Source of the DNA: Tenebrio molitor
Taxonomy: Eukaryota; Arthropoda; Insecta; Coleoptera; Tenebrionidae
Direction: 5' to 3'
NCBI RefSeq assembly: GCF_963966145.1
Contig: NC_091051.1
Span: forward strand, 20,832,001-20,896,000
DNA: 64,000 nucleotides
Shown: positions 21,859 to 33,730 of the stretch, piece by piece
Layout: each line of letters opens with the position of its first letter
Numbering within the stretch: position 1 is the first letter of the stretch
Notes under the pieces: generated by a model
Told to the model about the DNA's origin: nothing
What the model saw: only the letters and a program-made list of their open reading frames with translations
Databases searched by the model: none
Made by a program: the position numbers and the translations under genes

Positions 21859-23445
21859 ATCATGTTATATTTATTTATCATGATTATTGTTACATTATTA
21901 TTGTTCAATAAATAATTTTTGATAACTGGCTCATCTATTGTAATTAAAAAAAAATTATGATGATTTTATCGTTCTCATATCAGGATCCCAAAAGTTATAG
22001 ATTCTTACCAATCTAACCTTACGCTGCCAATTATTTGAGGTTATATTATTGAAGATATGCAACCCTCCAAACCCCTTATAGTGCTGCCCTCTTAGAAACA
22101 CGAAAAAGGCCTGAAACTAGCTAATGCGGCTGGCCTTATAAGAGACTTTGTCTCTTTCGATCAAGGAGGCCATGGTTCGTCGGCTGCTGAGAGGTCAACG
22201 GGGAACGGGAGGAACAGTTTATTCATTATTTTAAGTCTCACACACTAGAGGCGCTGAAATTCGTATACTATAATCATGGATTTATTAGTACTGGATACGG
22301 TGTACAGCCATCATAGTTGAACAAGACGTACATCTATTTCTGTCGCTCACAACGCATTATTTGGGTATTAGCACTATCCTTTAGCGAGTCCCCCAACTCT
22401 GATTGGTTTAAATTCTCAATCTATCAATTATTTATTACTCTCCTGTCATTCGTGTCATCTTTTTTCTAATCTGTTTCTCAGAAGTTTGCATAATTCGGGA
22501 GTATTTGAACCGTTAACTCTATCAAGTATTATTGTTTTAGAACTTAAACACACAACACACACACAACTCTAATGTGAAACACTGACAATGCTGTTGGTAA
22601 AGATTTCACAAAAGGAAATCCAGGTTTGGACTACAAAGGTGAAGAGAGTTGTCTTCCTTCAATAAATATTAACCGTAACAGATTCTTATATTTATTCATT
22701 ATTAAATAATACAACTTTGTTAAGTTTACTTCTTATCTTGTTTTTGTTTAGAGCTTTCGCAGTTTTCTTACATTCGTAGTGTATTTCCCTTTGCTCGTCA
22801 ACATATATTGTTGGATCATATTTACATGTCGTTTTGCTTTTCGAGGGCTACTAAAATGCTCTACTGTTACATCTGCATTATATCTCGAATCTACTGATTG
22901 AGTAGCCGTCGTTTTATTTTCTAACAATTTTTAAAAATAGGTAAGTAAGTTATGAAAGAGAAATTAAATATTTAAGTTTTATACGCTCTACCTTTGTTGC
23001 CACTACAATGTTCTTCTGCGAAATTGAGATTAAAGGGGGCATTAGGTATGGTAGGAAAATTCAGGTATTGTGAAGATACCTATACAAACCCTTTTTAAAA
23101 TTTTGCATGTTTTTTTACATTCATCCTAATCAGAATTCCGAAAATGTTTTGAACAAATAACCGCATCGTTTGCAGCTTTGATTGTCTCTTCCACACTGAT
23201 ATCCATTTGTTTCTTAAGAAGGTTTCTTTTGGAAAACTGAAATCATTTTTTCACCAGGTCTTCGGTATTTGTAAAGAATCGTCTATTTTAGGTACATACC
23301 AGTGAAAAGATAAGACTTGTTTTCATTATTGCAATTATTCTATTTTACGAATGCAGGAATAATGTTAGAAATTAAAACATCAAGTTTTATGACAGTTCAG
23401 ACCACAGGTTCTGACTTTTGAATTAATTTCAAACTTCAAAATTGA
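21859..23445. other. Mostly non-coding; weak THAP-protein remnant
   Basis: On the minus strand at about 22750-22925 the frame reads TVEHFSSPRKAKRHVNMIQQ and NVRKLRKL, which resembles the linker after THAP domains in P-like transposases, but only weakly. An inverted-repeat arm lies at 22264-22299. The part nearest 23446 may be the 5' UTR of the following retrotransposon. No other gene is visible. Confidence 0.3.
22264..22299 (+). repeat. Left arm of a ~33-bp inverted repeat
   Basis: ACTATAATCATGGATTTATT followed by AGTACTGGATACGG. The inverse, with two or three mismatches, lies at 26508-26541, so the arms bracket the retrotransposon copy between them. Confidence 0.65.
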
Positions 23446-26322
23446 CATTTTCGAAACATCAATAACACTTCATTTAATTGCACGGATTATGAGAAGCAAT
23501 TCGGATCTCAAGATAATCATTCTAGTGGACAACAAAGATTAAATTGTAATTTGTGTCCTGGAAAATCTTTTAAGGATAATACCAGATTGAAAATTCACGT
23601 AGATAAGTATCATACAAATAGTAACCTACCAACTTCTTCTAATTTCTCTTCAACGGTTTCTATCACAAAATTGCTTATTAATTTAAAACAGCAGCTACCA
23701 ACTATTAGAAGATTGCCTAAAGCTTGTAGACATTTAGCTGCTGATAAATTAAGTTCAATTATTAATAATTGTCTTTCGACAAAATCAATCTCTTCATTTG
23801 AGGATCTTTTGCTATTCTCTTATAGAGCTTTCAATGTAGCCGAGAAATCTGATAAATCATTGAATAAGCATATAAAAGAAAATCTTTCTAATTTTGAAGT
23901 ACCTCAAATACGAACATCTTCTAAGAGACGAACACATTTATCACTAGCTAAGAAAGTGGAAGCAAAAGTAGCCGATTTTGATATCAAAGGAGCTGTTAAA
24001 TTATTGTCCTCGGATGACTCATTAGCTTCATTCAATGAAGATGTTGCTGAAGAATTAAAAAAAAAGCATCCTTCACCATCTCGCGAACTTTTTTTTCCAG
24101 ACGCTTTCAAAACGGGAGACTTTTCTTTAATAGTTAATGAGCAAAACGTTCGAGAAGCTATCAATTCCTTTCCTGCCGGTTCTTCACCAGGTTTAGATGG
24201 CATGAGACCACAATATTTAAAAGATATTATATCTTTATCAGCGGGCGAAGCAGGTCAGCGGGCACTAAGAGCTTTAACAAAACTATGCAATTTTTTATTG
24301 TCTGGCCAACTTCCTTCAGAAATTTGTCATTTATTATATGGTGCGTCTTTATGCGCCCTTCATAAGAAAGATGGAGGAATTAGACCGATCGCTATAGGAA
24401 ACTGTTTACGAAGATTGACTTCAAAGCTTGCTTGTTTTCAAAGTCGTAATATTGTAAATTCGTATTTATCTCCACACCAACTTGGAGTGGCAACTAAGCT
24501 AGGATGCGAAGCAGCAATTCATACTACACGTACCTTTGTGAATAACGACCTAAACCGTAGCAAAGTTGTTCTTAAATTAGATTTCAAAAACGCATTTAAC
24601 ACAGTCGAACGAGATTGTATTCTGAAAGAAGTCCAATGTCATACCCCACTTCTTTACCCTTATCTTTATCAATGCTATAGGAATCCTTCAACTTTATTTT
24701 TTGGTGATCATTTAATTTCTTCTTCTGTTGGAGCTCAACAAGGAGATCGTTGTGGTCTTATGATTTTTAGTCTTGCCGTTCAACCAATTATTTTATCTTT
24801 GAATTCTGAACTGAATATTTGGTATTTAGATGATGGAACCCTAGCTGATTACCCAGAAGTAGTTTTGTCCGACTTTAAGAAAGTTATCAATTTATCCAGA
24901 AAAATTGGTCTTGAATTAAACTTTAACAAATGCGAGATCTTTTGCTGTTCTGGAGACACAGATTTAAGAGTCATAAAGGAATTTCAAAATTTAGCACCAG
25001 GTATTAAAATTTGTGACCGAGGAAGTTTATCTCTTTTAGGCTCTCCAATCTTTGACCAAGGCTTCAAAAACACTGTCGAAAAAACTATTATTACAGTTGA
25101 AAATCTTTTAAATAAAGCTGAATTTCTTAGCAGACACGTGGCTTATACCTTAATCAAGAACTGTCTTTTCATACCAAAATTTAATTTTTTATTAAGAACA
25201 ACTCCTTTTTGGAAATTTTCTAATTACGTTAATTCCATTGATTCTTCCTTAAAGTCTTCTTTAGAAAAAATACGTAATTTACGTTTAACTGATTTACAAT
25301 GGTGTCAGTCCACTTTACCGATTAGATTTGGTGGACTGGGAATTCGCCGCATTTCCGATATTTGCCTCCCTGCTTTCCTATCTTCAGTTCATGGTGTTAA
25401 AAAGCTTGTTTCTCAATTACTAAATTCAAAGGATAATGAGCTTATTATTCACCATTATGATGAAGCTTTAGCAGTCTGGGATGTAGAAAATGAGAACGAA
25501 AGACCAACAATTCCACAATTTCAGAAGAATTGGGATAATATCAATATCAAAAGAATAATTGACAATGACTTAATCTTTAATTCATCTAGGGACTTGGCTC
25601 GTTTTAAGGCTTTGCAATGCAGAGAATCAGGATCTTGGTTACATGCAATACCTTCTCCTAATATTGGTACTCTTTTAGATAACACTTCCTTCCAAGTTTG
25701 TATTGGTTTAAGATTGGGTTGTAATCTTTGTACACCTCATATTTGCAAATGCAATGCGAAAGTTGATGAAATTGGTATTCACGGTCTAAGTTGTTCCAAA
25801 AGCAGTGGTAGATTTTCAAGACACACTGAAATTAATTCTATTATCAACCGGTCTTTGACTTCTATTCATGTTAATTCAACTTTAGAACCAAACGGACTAT
25901 CTCGTGATGACGGAAAACGCCCTGATGGGATGACTTTAATACCGTGGAATAAAGGTCAACCTTTGGTTTGGGACGTTACTGTCGTAGATACACTTGCAGA
26001 CAGTTACGTATTGAAAACATCTGAAGTCTCAGGTTTTGCCGCTGAAATGGCTTGCAAACGCAAACATAACAAATATCGTTCAATTATTTCGTCAAACTAC
26101 ATATTTAAAGGTTTAGCCTTTGAAACCTTAGGCCCTTGGTGCAAAGAAACAATAGATTTTATTAATGTCATCGGAGACCGACTTATCGCGGAATCAGGGG
26201 ATTCAAAATCTAAGAAATTCCTTTTTGAGAGGATTTCCCTTGCCATTCAACGTGGAAACGCTGCAAGCATTCGGGGCACTTTTCCAGATTCCGCATTATT
26301 ATCGGAAATTTTCGCATTGTAA
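23446..26322 (+). pseudogene. Zinc-finger/RT/RLE non-LTR retrotransposon, copy 1 (5'-truncated)
   Basis: One long open frame with no credible ATG at its head. It begins inside a C2H2 finger (LNCNLCPGKSF ... HVDKYH). A conserved central domain follows (IRRLPKACRHLAADKLSSII, DFDIKGAVKLLSSDDSLASF), then RT: KLDFKNAFNTVERDCI, GAQQGDRCGLMIFSLAVQP and the active site WYLDDGT. The C-terminal part has a CxC-x8-H-x4-C finger (CKCNAKVDEIGIHGLSC) and a nuclease-like motif, KRPDGMTLIPWNKGQ then VWDVT. RT, a CCHC-like finger and RPD...D are the layout of restriction-like-endonuclease LINEs such as R2. The frame is otherwise intact for about 920 codons. The missing N-terminus compared with 35804-39000 suggests ordinary 5' truncation. 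Lineage within the RLE group is not resolved. Confidence 0.85.
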
Positions 26323-26577
26323 ATTAAAAATGTTATTTTATGTTAAATTTTAATTACAATAAATAAACAATAGACGCATCAAAACGACATACGTATTGTA
26401 ATAACAGAGAGAAACATATTTTAATACTGGTTAGAATGAAATGGGGGAAGGTACCGAAGTCTGTGATATGTTTTTTCAAAGTCCACATACGTTTATAGGG
26501 TATTGCCGTATCCAGTACTTATAAATCCATGACTATAATCTAAGATTGGCTCTCTCTCTCATGGATTCTACTCTATC
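26323..26577. other. 3' flank of the retrotransposon and inverted-repeat arm
   Basis: An AATAAATAAACAATA stretch after the stop may mark the 3' end. The inverse of the 22264-22299 repeat lies at 26508-26541. Bases 26570-26577 (ACTCTATC) are the left flank of the next element. Confidence 0.5.
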
Positions 26578-27585
26578 CACAGACAATTAAACATAGTAAG
26601 ACCGTCTAGATCTATTCAAATTTCAGCGACGCGCGATACTAGCGATGCGCTAACGTAGGGCCGAACTAGATGTATAATAAGTTGCATATTCCTCAATTAT
26701 TGCAATCGAATGTATAATTAGTTGCATACGGACATATTTTTTTTGTTTTTATTTAACTATTTTTTATATTATGGTTTTATTTATTTAAAAAAAAAAACAA
26801 AGACAAACAATTATCCAAACATTTTATTTCATTATTTTTAGTTTTCTTACAAAGTTTTTAATTTTGAAATTGTTTTTCGCTTATAACGATCCATGTAATA
26901 GATTATCTTTTCTCTGAGATTGAGTTCACAAATTTTGGTACGTTGAAAAACCTATAACACTTTGCCTGAGAATTTTGATGAATGTGCACGTTTTGGGACA
27001 ACTACAGGATCAGGAATCACAACTTCTGTAATTCACATAGTCATTAAAATCTTGGAATTGTCTGGAAAAACTGTTAATTTGGAAAATAATTTTCTGAAAA
27101 GTGGTCTTGCCAAATGAGTGAATTTTGTAGTTTTGAAGGAAATATTCCAGATGTATCTAAAACCTTTATCCACCTTTTTTCAATTCTGAAAATAACATTT
27201 TTTGTAATAACTTTTTTTTTCGAAAGTACTACTTACCGAATACGAACTTTTTGGTCAAAAACTATTCAAACAAGTTAGGCAGGCTTCGACATCGCAGGTA
27301 GAAGAGGCTCGGGACAAGTATGAAAGTCGTTTTGGATTATTTTCTAAGTTTTATCATAACGAAATTGATTAGCAAAATTTTGACAATGATTAATAAAGAT
27401 TTTTGAAACGAACAAATTTGATTTTTTAAATAAATCAAATTTCTCGCTGTCAACGTAAATAGCCGATTCATCATCGACTAAATACGGTTATATAGTTCGG
27501 CCCTACGCTAGGGTTGCGCTAGCATCGTCCACGTCTCCTAGGTTTTATATGGACTTTAACAGTCTTAATTCGTTATTGGTCTGTG
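26578..27585. mobile_element. P-like TIR element A, no gene left
   Basis: Ends CACAGACAATTAAAC and, inverted, CACAGACCAATAACG. The long imperfect TIRs of about 100 bp include the inner block GCGTAGGGCCGAACTA, and related TATAA..AGTTGCATA subterminal sequence occurs. The 8-bp flanks differ: ACTCTATC at the left, GCTACGGC at the right. Each is the reverse complement of the corresponding flank of element B (30232-31504). The interior has no recognisable reading frame. Confidence 0.75.
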
Positions 27586-28119
27586 GCTACGGCGGCAAAA
27601 TTGAATCCTGTACTATGCACTGCTTCCAAAAAATTTTTTAGGATGATAATTCAAAACAAGGTCAAATAAAATGTTACAATATTTATTATAAAACAAGTTA
27701 GAATACAAAAATTGATATACGAGCAAAGCGAATGCATAAAACAAGGCGTTTCTACATATGCAAAATGCCGGCAAAAAAAAAACTAGCCATCATTTAAATG
27801 TCAGTGTCAAAAAAGCATTAATTAAACATTTAGATTTTGACGTAACACAAAAGTGATGTCTGGTTTTAATTGTATGTATTTCAATTAAAAAAAAAAACGG
27901 GAAATGTAAAAAATAACCCGACACGTTTCATTTCATGTTTGTCAGTTTGAAAATAGCTTTTTAGAAATAGATTACAATTTTTTGACGGTATGTCAGTTTA
28001 TAAATAAATAATTCAATGACATAAAGTGTTTAAAAATTATTTGATAGGTACTGTCGAGTAGACAATTAATTGACAAATATTTAAAACCAAAATTACATTA
28101 CGAAATATGTCATTTCCCG
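27586..28119. other. No gene seen
   Basis: Start of the segment between the two P-like elements; AT-rich, no coding motif or internal repeat recognised. Confidence 0.5.
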
Positions 28120-28432
28120 TTTTTTCAAATTCACCTACATTTTGAATAATAATAATAATAAATACCTATTATACACATTTATACACAATTTTTAATAAAT
28201 ATACAGGAGACCGAAACAACAACAATTGACCATTTCTATCTCAACAATTAATGACACAGATTACTTCGGAAAAGGTATTTCAATTTACTTTTTTTGTTAT
28301 ATTTTTCAGATTGTAGTGCAAGTATAATAAAAAATAGCGTATAATACACGTTTTAAAGGCACTTGCGACGTTAAAAGCACTCCGCTACGCGTCGTGTTTT
28401 AAAGGCTTCCTTATAAACAATATTGTACAATG
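28120..28432 (-). repeat. Dispersed foldback repeat; partner at 7896-8225
   Basis: Reverse-complement match to 7896-8225, from CACCTACATTTTGAA to GGCTTCCTTATAAAC. An extra AAT microsatellite lies near 28147-28165. Non-coding. Confidence 0.7.
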
Positions 28433-28666
28433 AGGGACATGGAATCCTGGGCAGTCTGTTATTGTCATTTCAAAAAGTGTCAATGTAAATGCACCTTTAC
28501 CGTCATTATGATTAATATTTTCAAAAAAACTGTCAAATTAACTTAAGCTTGGTTATGAGTAGCTAAGGTATGGTTTAGAAATGTTGACAATGAATGACAC
28601 ATCTGCCCAGTTTTCCGTGTCCCCAATAGTAAAACAATACTCGTAAAAAAATAAAATAAATACAAA

Positions 28667-29302
28667 TGTAAGAGAATTTTAAAAACGCAACAGAAAAACT
28701 ACCTCTTCCACCCAAACATGTGGCTCATAAATTATGTTCTGAAAGGTCCTTGATTCAGGGGTGATTTTTACGGTCCCACAGGCGAGACGGGGACAGTGTA
28801 GCTTTGGCAGCTGGAACCGACGGGCTGTCCAAGGTACGAGTACGAGAGTGACGGCAGGTGAATAGTCTGTGACCCGGGAGTGGTGCAGTGAATTAGGCTT
28901 GTGCTAGCCGGTGATACAGTTACCAGGTGTGTCGGTAACTGGGTGATAGCAGGTTTGGGCAACCTGGGCTATGATGTCAGTACCACCAATGCGCTAAAAC
29001 CTCTGGCAGATACCATGGTATAATTCCTGAGCACCGGATGTCCGGGTGAGGCATCTTTGGCTCATGACACGGCTCGGCCGTTGACTGGGCGCGTCTTGTC
29101 GAGACGGCCAGTGGTGACAACCAAATGTAACAGATCATACGTGCTTGATTAACGGTTGGGAGGTAACCCCGGCTCTCCTGTACTGAGGGAGCACAGTATC
29201 GTATGGAAGTGGGTTGTAGGCTCACATGTGTATCGATGAGTCTGATCGATTAATTATCAAATATTGAGGGGTAACGCCCTTGGGCAAAAACCAAGTCTTA
29301 CA
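28667..29302. mobile_element. Solo LTR with internal deletion (636 bp)
   Basis: Begins TGTAAGAG and ends GTCTTACA, so it has TG...CA ends with a 7-bp inverted repeat, and is flanked by CAAA on both sides (28663-28666, 29303-29306). It matches 60073-61073 closely but lacks about 375 bp after GGCTCAC. GC content is well above the surroundings. TG/CA ends and a 4-bp duplication fit a Ty3/gypsy-type solo LTR. Open frames within it are not genes. Confidence 0.75.
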
Positions 29303-29407
29303 CAAATTCCAATATTTTTTTAAAGATAATTGGATTCATCTCTTACTTTGAGTGGGAGTGGTAAACAAAGAAGTCCTCACCATCTTGGTCTGTGGTAAGT
29401 AAAGAGC

Positions 29408-29556
29408 GATCAAATTAATTTGTAATCGAGTCATACATGGATTTGAATCCGTATGTCTTTTAGATTGATATGTCCAGATCTAACCTGTGTTTTTTGTTCA
29501 AGAAACGACATACGATTTCGTATTCATGGATAACTCGATTGCAAATTAATTTGATC
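29408..29556. mobile_element. Hairpin MITE, GATCAAATTAATTTG ends
   Basis: GATCAAATTAATTTGTAATC at 29408 faces its inverse ending at 29556; arms of about 50 bp reach GTATGTC. A half copy of the same family lies at 56625-56716. Non-coding. Confidence 0.7.
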
Positions 29557-30231
29557 ACTGGATATGTCTTTTCTGGCTCTTCCACAGACCAGGATTCAGG
29601 AGAATGCCCAATGATGGTAGGAGGTAAAGCTCGAAGCGCATCTAAATTAAAATAAGTATCAATTAGGTATTTGAACTATAACATAAAAACAGACCTAACT
29701 TTTATTTTTTCAGGAGTAACATATTTATATTCTTCCTGAAGGTGACTGAAGCAGTCTTCTGTCTTGGAAGATTCCTTAACGCCTGAGAAACAAACATAAT
29801 ATAAATAATTAAATATAAATTTTGATTTTTCGTAAACAGTGATTGATTATTATCAAAGTTTAAAAATTTAATTTTTACAGCCTACCTGCGATTTGGAATA
29901 TTTTCACATCCGGGTACACAACACGGCTTCATTTTTTTTACAAATTGTCCAAAAGTACTTAAAAATTGAACACAAAAACACAAAATCTACATTTATTTTT
30001 CCACTTTCCACTAAGTTGCGTCATGCGTCGCAACACTTTTCTGGGAATTACTAGGAAAGTGAATGCGATTGGGGATTTATCCAGGATGACCAACCATAGG
30101 AATTACTAAATTGTGTTGGTAGTAGCAAATTTTTTAATTTTTTTCTGATCTGAGCGCCATCTGTAGTGGCCGCAAAATATTAAACTTGATTCAAGGTCGT
30201 CTATTAGAGTGCCCTACCCCTGGGATAGAGT
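29557..30231. other. Possible minus-strand exons, weak; otherwise no gene
   Basis: On the minus strand an ATG at 29932 opens MKPCCVPGCENIPNR, like the first residues of a THAP finger, and ends at a GT donor (29885-29884). Two further open patches with AG acceptors (about 29703-29785 and 29567-29645) do not join it in phase. It may be a dead THAP-type transposase. A GCGCCATCTGTAGTGGCC block near 30150 recurs inverted near 31565-31590. Confidence 0.3.
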
Positions 30232-31504
30232 CACAGACCATCAACAGAATTAAGACTTTCAAAACCCGTATAAAACATGTGCGACACTGACAACACTAGC
30301 GCTGCTCTAGCGTTAGGCCAAACTAAATTACCGAATTTACTCGTTAATCCGATCGGGAATTTCCGTTTAAAAAGGAAGGTTGATTTGAATATTAATTAAT
30401 AATGTCATCAGTAATTTTGAATTTTCTAATTTCTGTCAAGGTTTAGTCAATGAATTTTATAAATTGTTCTACAAAATAAATTACTCCAAACCAGTATCTT
30501 CAGATAATTTTTCGTTATCTTTTTATTTGGTAAGTTATCTTTTTCTTTTTGAAAAGGTACGAAATATGGTTTTTCAGATCGAAATTTTTATTTTATTTAT
30601 TTGGATATGGGAAAAATTAAACATAAATGCTTTGTAAACAACAAAATCGGCGATAAAAAATAACTATTTTAAATTTCAAAAATTAGAAGAACAAAGGAAA
30701 CGATGGATAGAAGCTTTAGGTAAATGTTGCACCACCCTTCAAAACAGATAATGCCTTTATTTGCGAGAAACATTTTAGCAACAATTTCTTTACTCAAAAA
30801 ACAAAACTCCATAAATACGCCCTGCCGTCGATTTTTCTTCGTGAAGAGAAACAAACTTCAATAAACAATGTTAGACCAGCTGAACAAATTGAAAATTCTA
30901 CGATTACTGAAAATCCCACTGTAGAGAATCTAATCCTTCCTGTTATGCCCAAGGCCCAAAATAGACACCCAACAAAATCTTCTAGTGTGTGGCAAGTACT
31001 TGAATGCAAGAAAGTTAGTAGTCTTACTTCAAAAGGCAGAAACATTTATTATATGGACCGATATCAACGAAAAACAATTTCAAAATTAAAAAATCTTTTG
31101 CACGATTCTTAAATTATCTCCAGAAATTTTAAAAGTTAACGCAAAATCAAATTATTGAACTAATGCTACCCCTCAATTCAGTTTCACTCGCCTTTTAAAC
31201 TAGCCCACTCATGCCCAAAAAATCCCAATTTACACACAAACTCGTTTAATGAACTACTAATTTGTTGTATATGTTAGAATTTGTATTAAAATGTTTAATT
31301 CTTAATTAGTCGTTTTTATTTTTTTTAAATAAGTATCAATTTAAATCAAATTGAAAAAAAAATAGGCAACTAGGTATACAGAAACTAGTCAGATATGCAA
31401 CTTGTTATACATTAGTTTGGCCTAACGCTAGGGCAGCGCCACTTGAGCGCGTCTCCGAAAATGTAATTCCACTTGACAGTCTTACTATAGTTTAATTGTC
31501 TGTG
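30232..31504 (+). mobile_element. P-like TIR element B with THAP remnant
   Basis: Ends CACAGACCATCAACAG and, inverted, CACAGACAATTAAAC. TIRs of about 100 bp include CTAGCGTTAGGCCAAACTA. Flanks are GATAGAGT at the left and GCCGTAGC at the right. The THAP-type zinc-finger remnant inside and the 8-bp flank size point to the P superfamily. It is in the opposite orientation to element A. Confidence 0.78.
30684..31112 (+). pseudogene. THAP-domain transposase fragment
   Basis: THAP fingers are the C2CH DNA-binding heads of P-type transposases. The frame reads EEQRKRWIEALGKCCTT. One base is then missing in an A run near 30743-30746, after which it reads TDNAFICEKHFSNNFFTQ and KLHKYALPSIFL. This matches the THAP pattern: a Trp in 'W...A', 'C..HF', and the closing AVPSIF-like box. 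A polar linker follows, ending VSSLTSKGRNIYYMDRYQRK and a stop at 31110. The first Cys pair and all of the catalytic domain are missing. It could at best be a short DNA-binding fragment. Confidence 0.6.
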
Positions 31505-31665
31505 GCCGTAGCACGATTACAGGCCTCCAATCAACTTTTTACCGACTCTTGGTAAAACTTTTTTGCGGCCACTATAGATGGCGCTGAAACTTGTTATCCG
31601 TTGAATCTGAGAGAGTGGCCAATCTATTCTCTTCTTCTATCTATCCTACCTATGCTCTATTGTTT

Positions 31666-31818
31666 GGTGCACGTGCTTTCGGTTGAACAACGAATTTATG
31701 TTCTAGATCTGCGAGATCGTGTTATTGACATTGTGATATTGTGAAAAGACTTTTGGAGGCGTCCGACAACGATGAGTTGTGCGACAGTTAACATGAAATT
31801 TTGATGTGAATCGAAAAG
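31666..31818 (+). repeat. Dispersed repeat; partner at 49183-49340
   Basis: Runs from GGTGCACGTG through AACAACGAATTTATGTTC and GGAGGCGTCCGACAACGATG to GAATCGAAAAG, paralleling 49183-49340 with about 15% differences by eye. Non-coding. The 49-kb copy is flanked by splice-like signals. Confidence 0.7.
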
Positions 31819-32087
31819 TAGGTAAACACCCCGAATCCTAAGGGCCCGTACAGACTAGGCGAACCGAGCATGTAATTAACATGTAATGTAATGCTCGTCG
31901 CAAAATTGGTGCCACCAAGAGCCGACGAACCGAGCACGCAACGAACAGCTATACTCTGTCCACTGGTGATAGATTGCACGCTTTTTTACAGACACAGAGA
32001 CGAGTGTCTACACTTTATAACATTTGCTATATCATTAATACTCGAAGAATAAATAATTCCAACAACAGTTTATAACAATTACCTGTA

Positions 32088-32275
32088 CTGAAACTTCATT
32101 TAGAGTCACAGCTGTAATTCTGTAAACAACATCATAGGCATAGGATAACTACTGGCGGGATGGAGAGTTTTGTATGTTTCAGTGCGTTATGTTTTTAAGT
32201 GATTTTTTTTATAATCGTCTCAGTTCAATTCGATAGTTCCGAGGTTGCGTGTCATTACAGCTAGATTATACAGGT
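32088..32275 (+). repeat. Dispersed repeat; partner at 1478-1662
   Basis: Reverse-complement match to 1478-1662 (CTGGCGGGATGGAGAG, GATAGTTCCGAGGTTGCG). No gene. Confidence 0.7.
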
Positions 32276-33059
32276 CGCTAAAAAGTATGGATTCAGCAAA
32301 ATATTTTCAGAACGGTTCAGCAGACCTCATTGAAATTTGGCACACAGCTAGAAGTGTTTAAATTTTATCATTTGATAGTTTTTTCAATTTTTTAACGTCA
32401 TTTATTTTAAAGATGCAAGGCTAACTTGTTTTTTTTTTTAATGGCAGGAAGAATGTTTAGTTTTATTATTTTCTGAACCGAAGTATATGATACCCTGGTT
32501 AATTCACTGGTCTCCTTAATAGGATTAGAGCACCACCTTGTGACTAGATCTTCATAGCTTATTTTTCAACATAATCTCTAAAAACGAAAATTTATAAATT
32601 AGATTTCATATTTCGACAAATTTGCCTCAGTCCCACTCTGAACGGAACAACCAGCCAGGTTTACCTGCTGTTTACAATCACAAAATGTTTTCTATTGTAG
32701 ACAAATCAACGTTTATAGTCCCTCGACCTCGACTATCACAGAACTCGACCATCTTCACATGGCGATATGGCCGTATGGCGTATGGTATGGCGTGTTTGTA
32801 ATGTTGTATGCGTTGTATGTATTGTATAGGCCACACTTAAATCGTATGTGTTCTGAGTTAGTTAGTTCAATTAACGTTTTATTATCAGTGTATGCGTGAA
32901 ATTGCATTTCACACACTGTTTTGTCTGGTTTCTATGGTTTCGATCTTACTAATAATGCAAAAAAAAATACACGTCAGAAAATGACCCACTTCAGGCACAG
33001 ATAACTATGCGTGAATTTCAATTTTTTGAATCAATTATAGAAAAAATATATTTAAGTAC

Positions 33060-33726
33060 TGTTACAACCCTTCTTATTGAGAAGCCCAGGGTTGTACGTA
33101 ACGCTGTGTAACTCCGCAGGGGGGGGGGAATAGTTTTACACTTGTGCTGGATTTAATGGTATATTGTTCGGCTAATGTTGATCTGATTCACACTGTGGAT
33201 CTCTGGGTTTCCGGTGCTGGGTCGCAGGTGGACAGCTCCGTGCTCGCCCGGAGCAGTCTCCGGCTAGGGTTGATGTCGGGGCTGGATGGTGTGGGCGGGT
33301 GACCTTGATTGCTGCTGCGTGATGGGTCCAGGTGGACCTGGGGAGGAAACGGCGTCTCTCGTCCCCGGTGGTGATACTGTTGACGGTGAAGCCTGCTCGC
33401 CACAAAATGGCGTGGTTGTTACTTTCGGAGAGATAAGGAGTTTCAACTTACTCTTCGGTCGGGTGACCCCCCTTGATCCGCTCAACGGCGATATATTACG
33501 AGTGTCCCAGGGTTGATCCGCACGACGGCGATGACGCAAACCTTTTTCCCCGGGTTTTGTCACTAATAGCCTGGGACACTAATTCGCGGCGGGTCTACCG
33601 TTGATGTTCTTTTCGCCGACATATTCAAGTGACCAAATCTCTCTCTCCCCCACGCTGACCCGTCATTTGCCCTCACCAACCGTCGTACGATGGTCCTAAT
33701 GTGGTGGTACATTAGACCTCGTAACA
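33060..33726. mobile_element. Solo LTR (667 bp), second family
   Basis: Starts TGTTACAACCC and ends CTCGTAACA (TG...CA with TGTTAC/GTAACA inverted ends). It is flanked by GTAC at 33056-33059 and 33727-33730. It is GC-rich, holds a G9-type run near 33120, and has no internal domain. A Ty3/gypsy-type solo LTR left by LTR-LTR recombination is the simplest reading. Overlapping open frames at 33172-33563 are LTR sequence. Confidence 0.72.
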
Positions 33727-33730
33727 GTAC

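Larger units (their letters stand above)
31505..33059. other. No gene; dispersed repeats and low-complexity DNA
   Basis: Contains repeat copies at 31666-31818 and 32088-32275. A lone transposon end (TACAGGTCGCTAAAAAGTAT) lies near 32269. A TATGGCGTATGG/TTGTATGCG low-complexity run covers about 32760-32830. No supported coding sequence. Confidence 0.5.

Noticed and set aside
28768..29225. GC-rich open reading frames, repeated at 60174-60691
   Set aside because: They are conserved only because the DNA is a repeated LTR; no protein motif, and they stop at the deletion boundary.
26578..31504. Elements A and B as the two ends of one 4.9-kb composite transposon
   Set aside because: The outermost flanks (ACTCTATC and GCCGTAGC) do not match, and each of A and B has its own pair of ends; the exchanged flanks fit an inversion better.
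33172..33563. Three overlapping minus-strand frames
   Set aside because: They lie wholly within a solo LTR of biased composition and have no recognisable domain.
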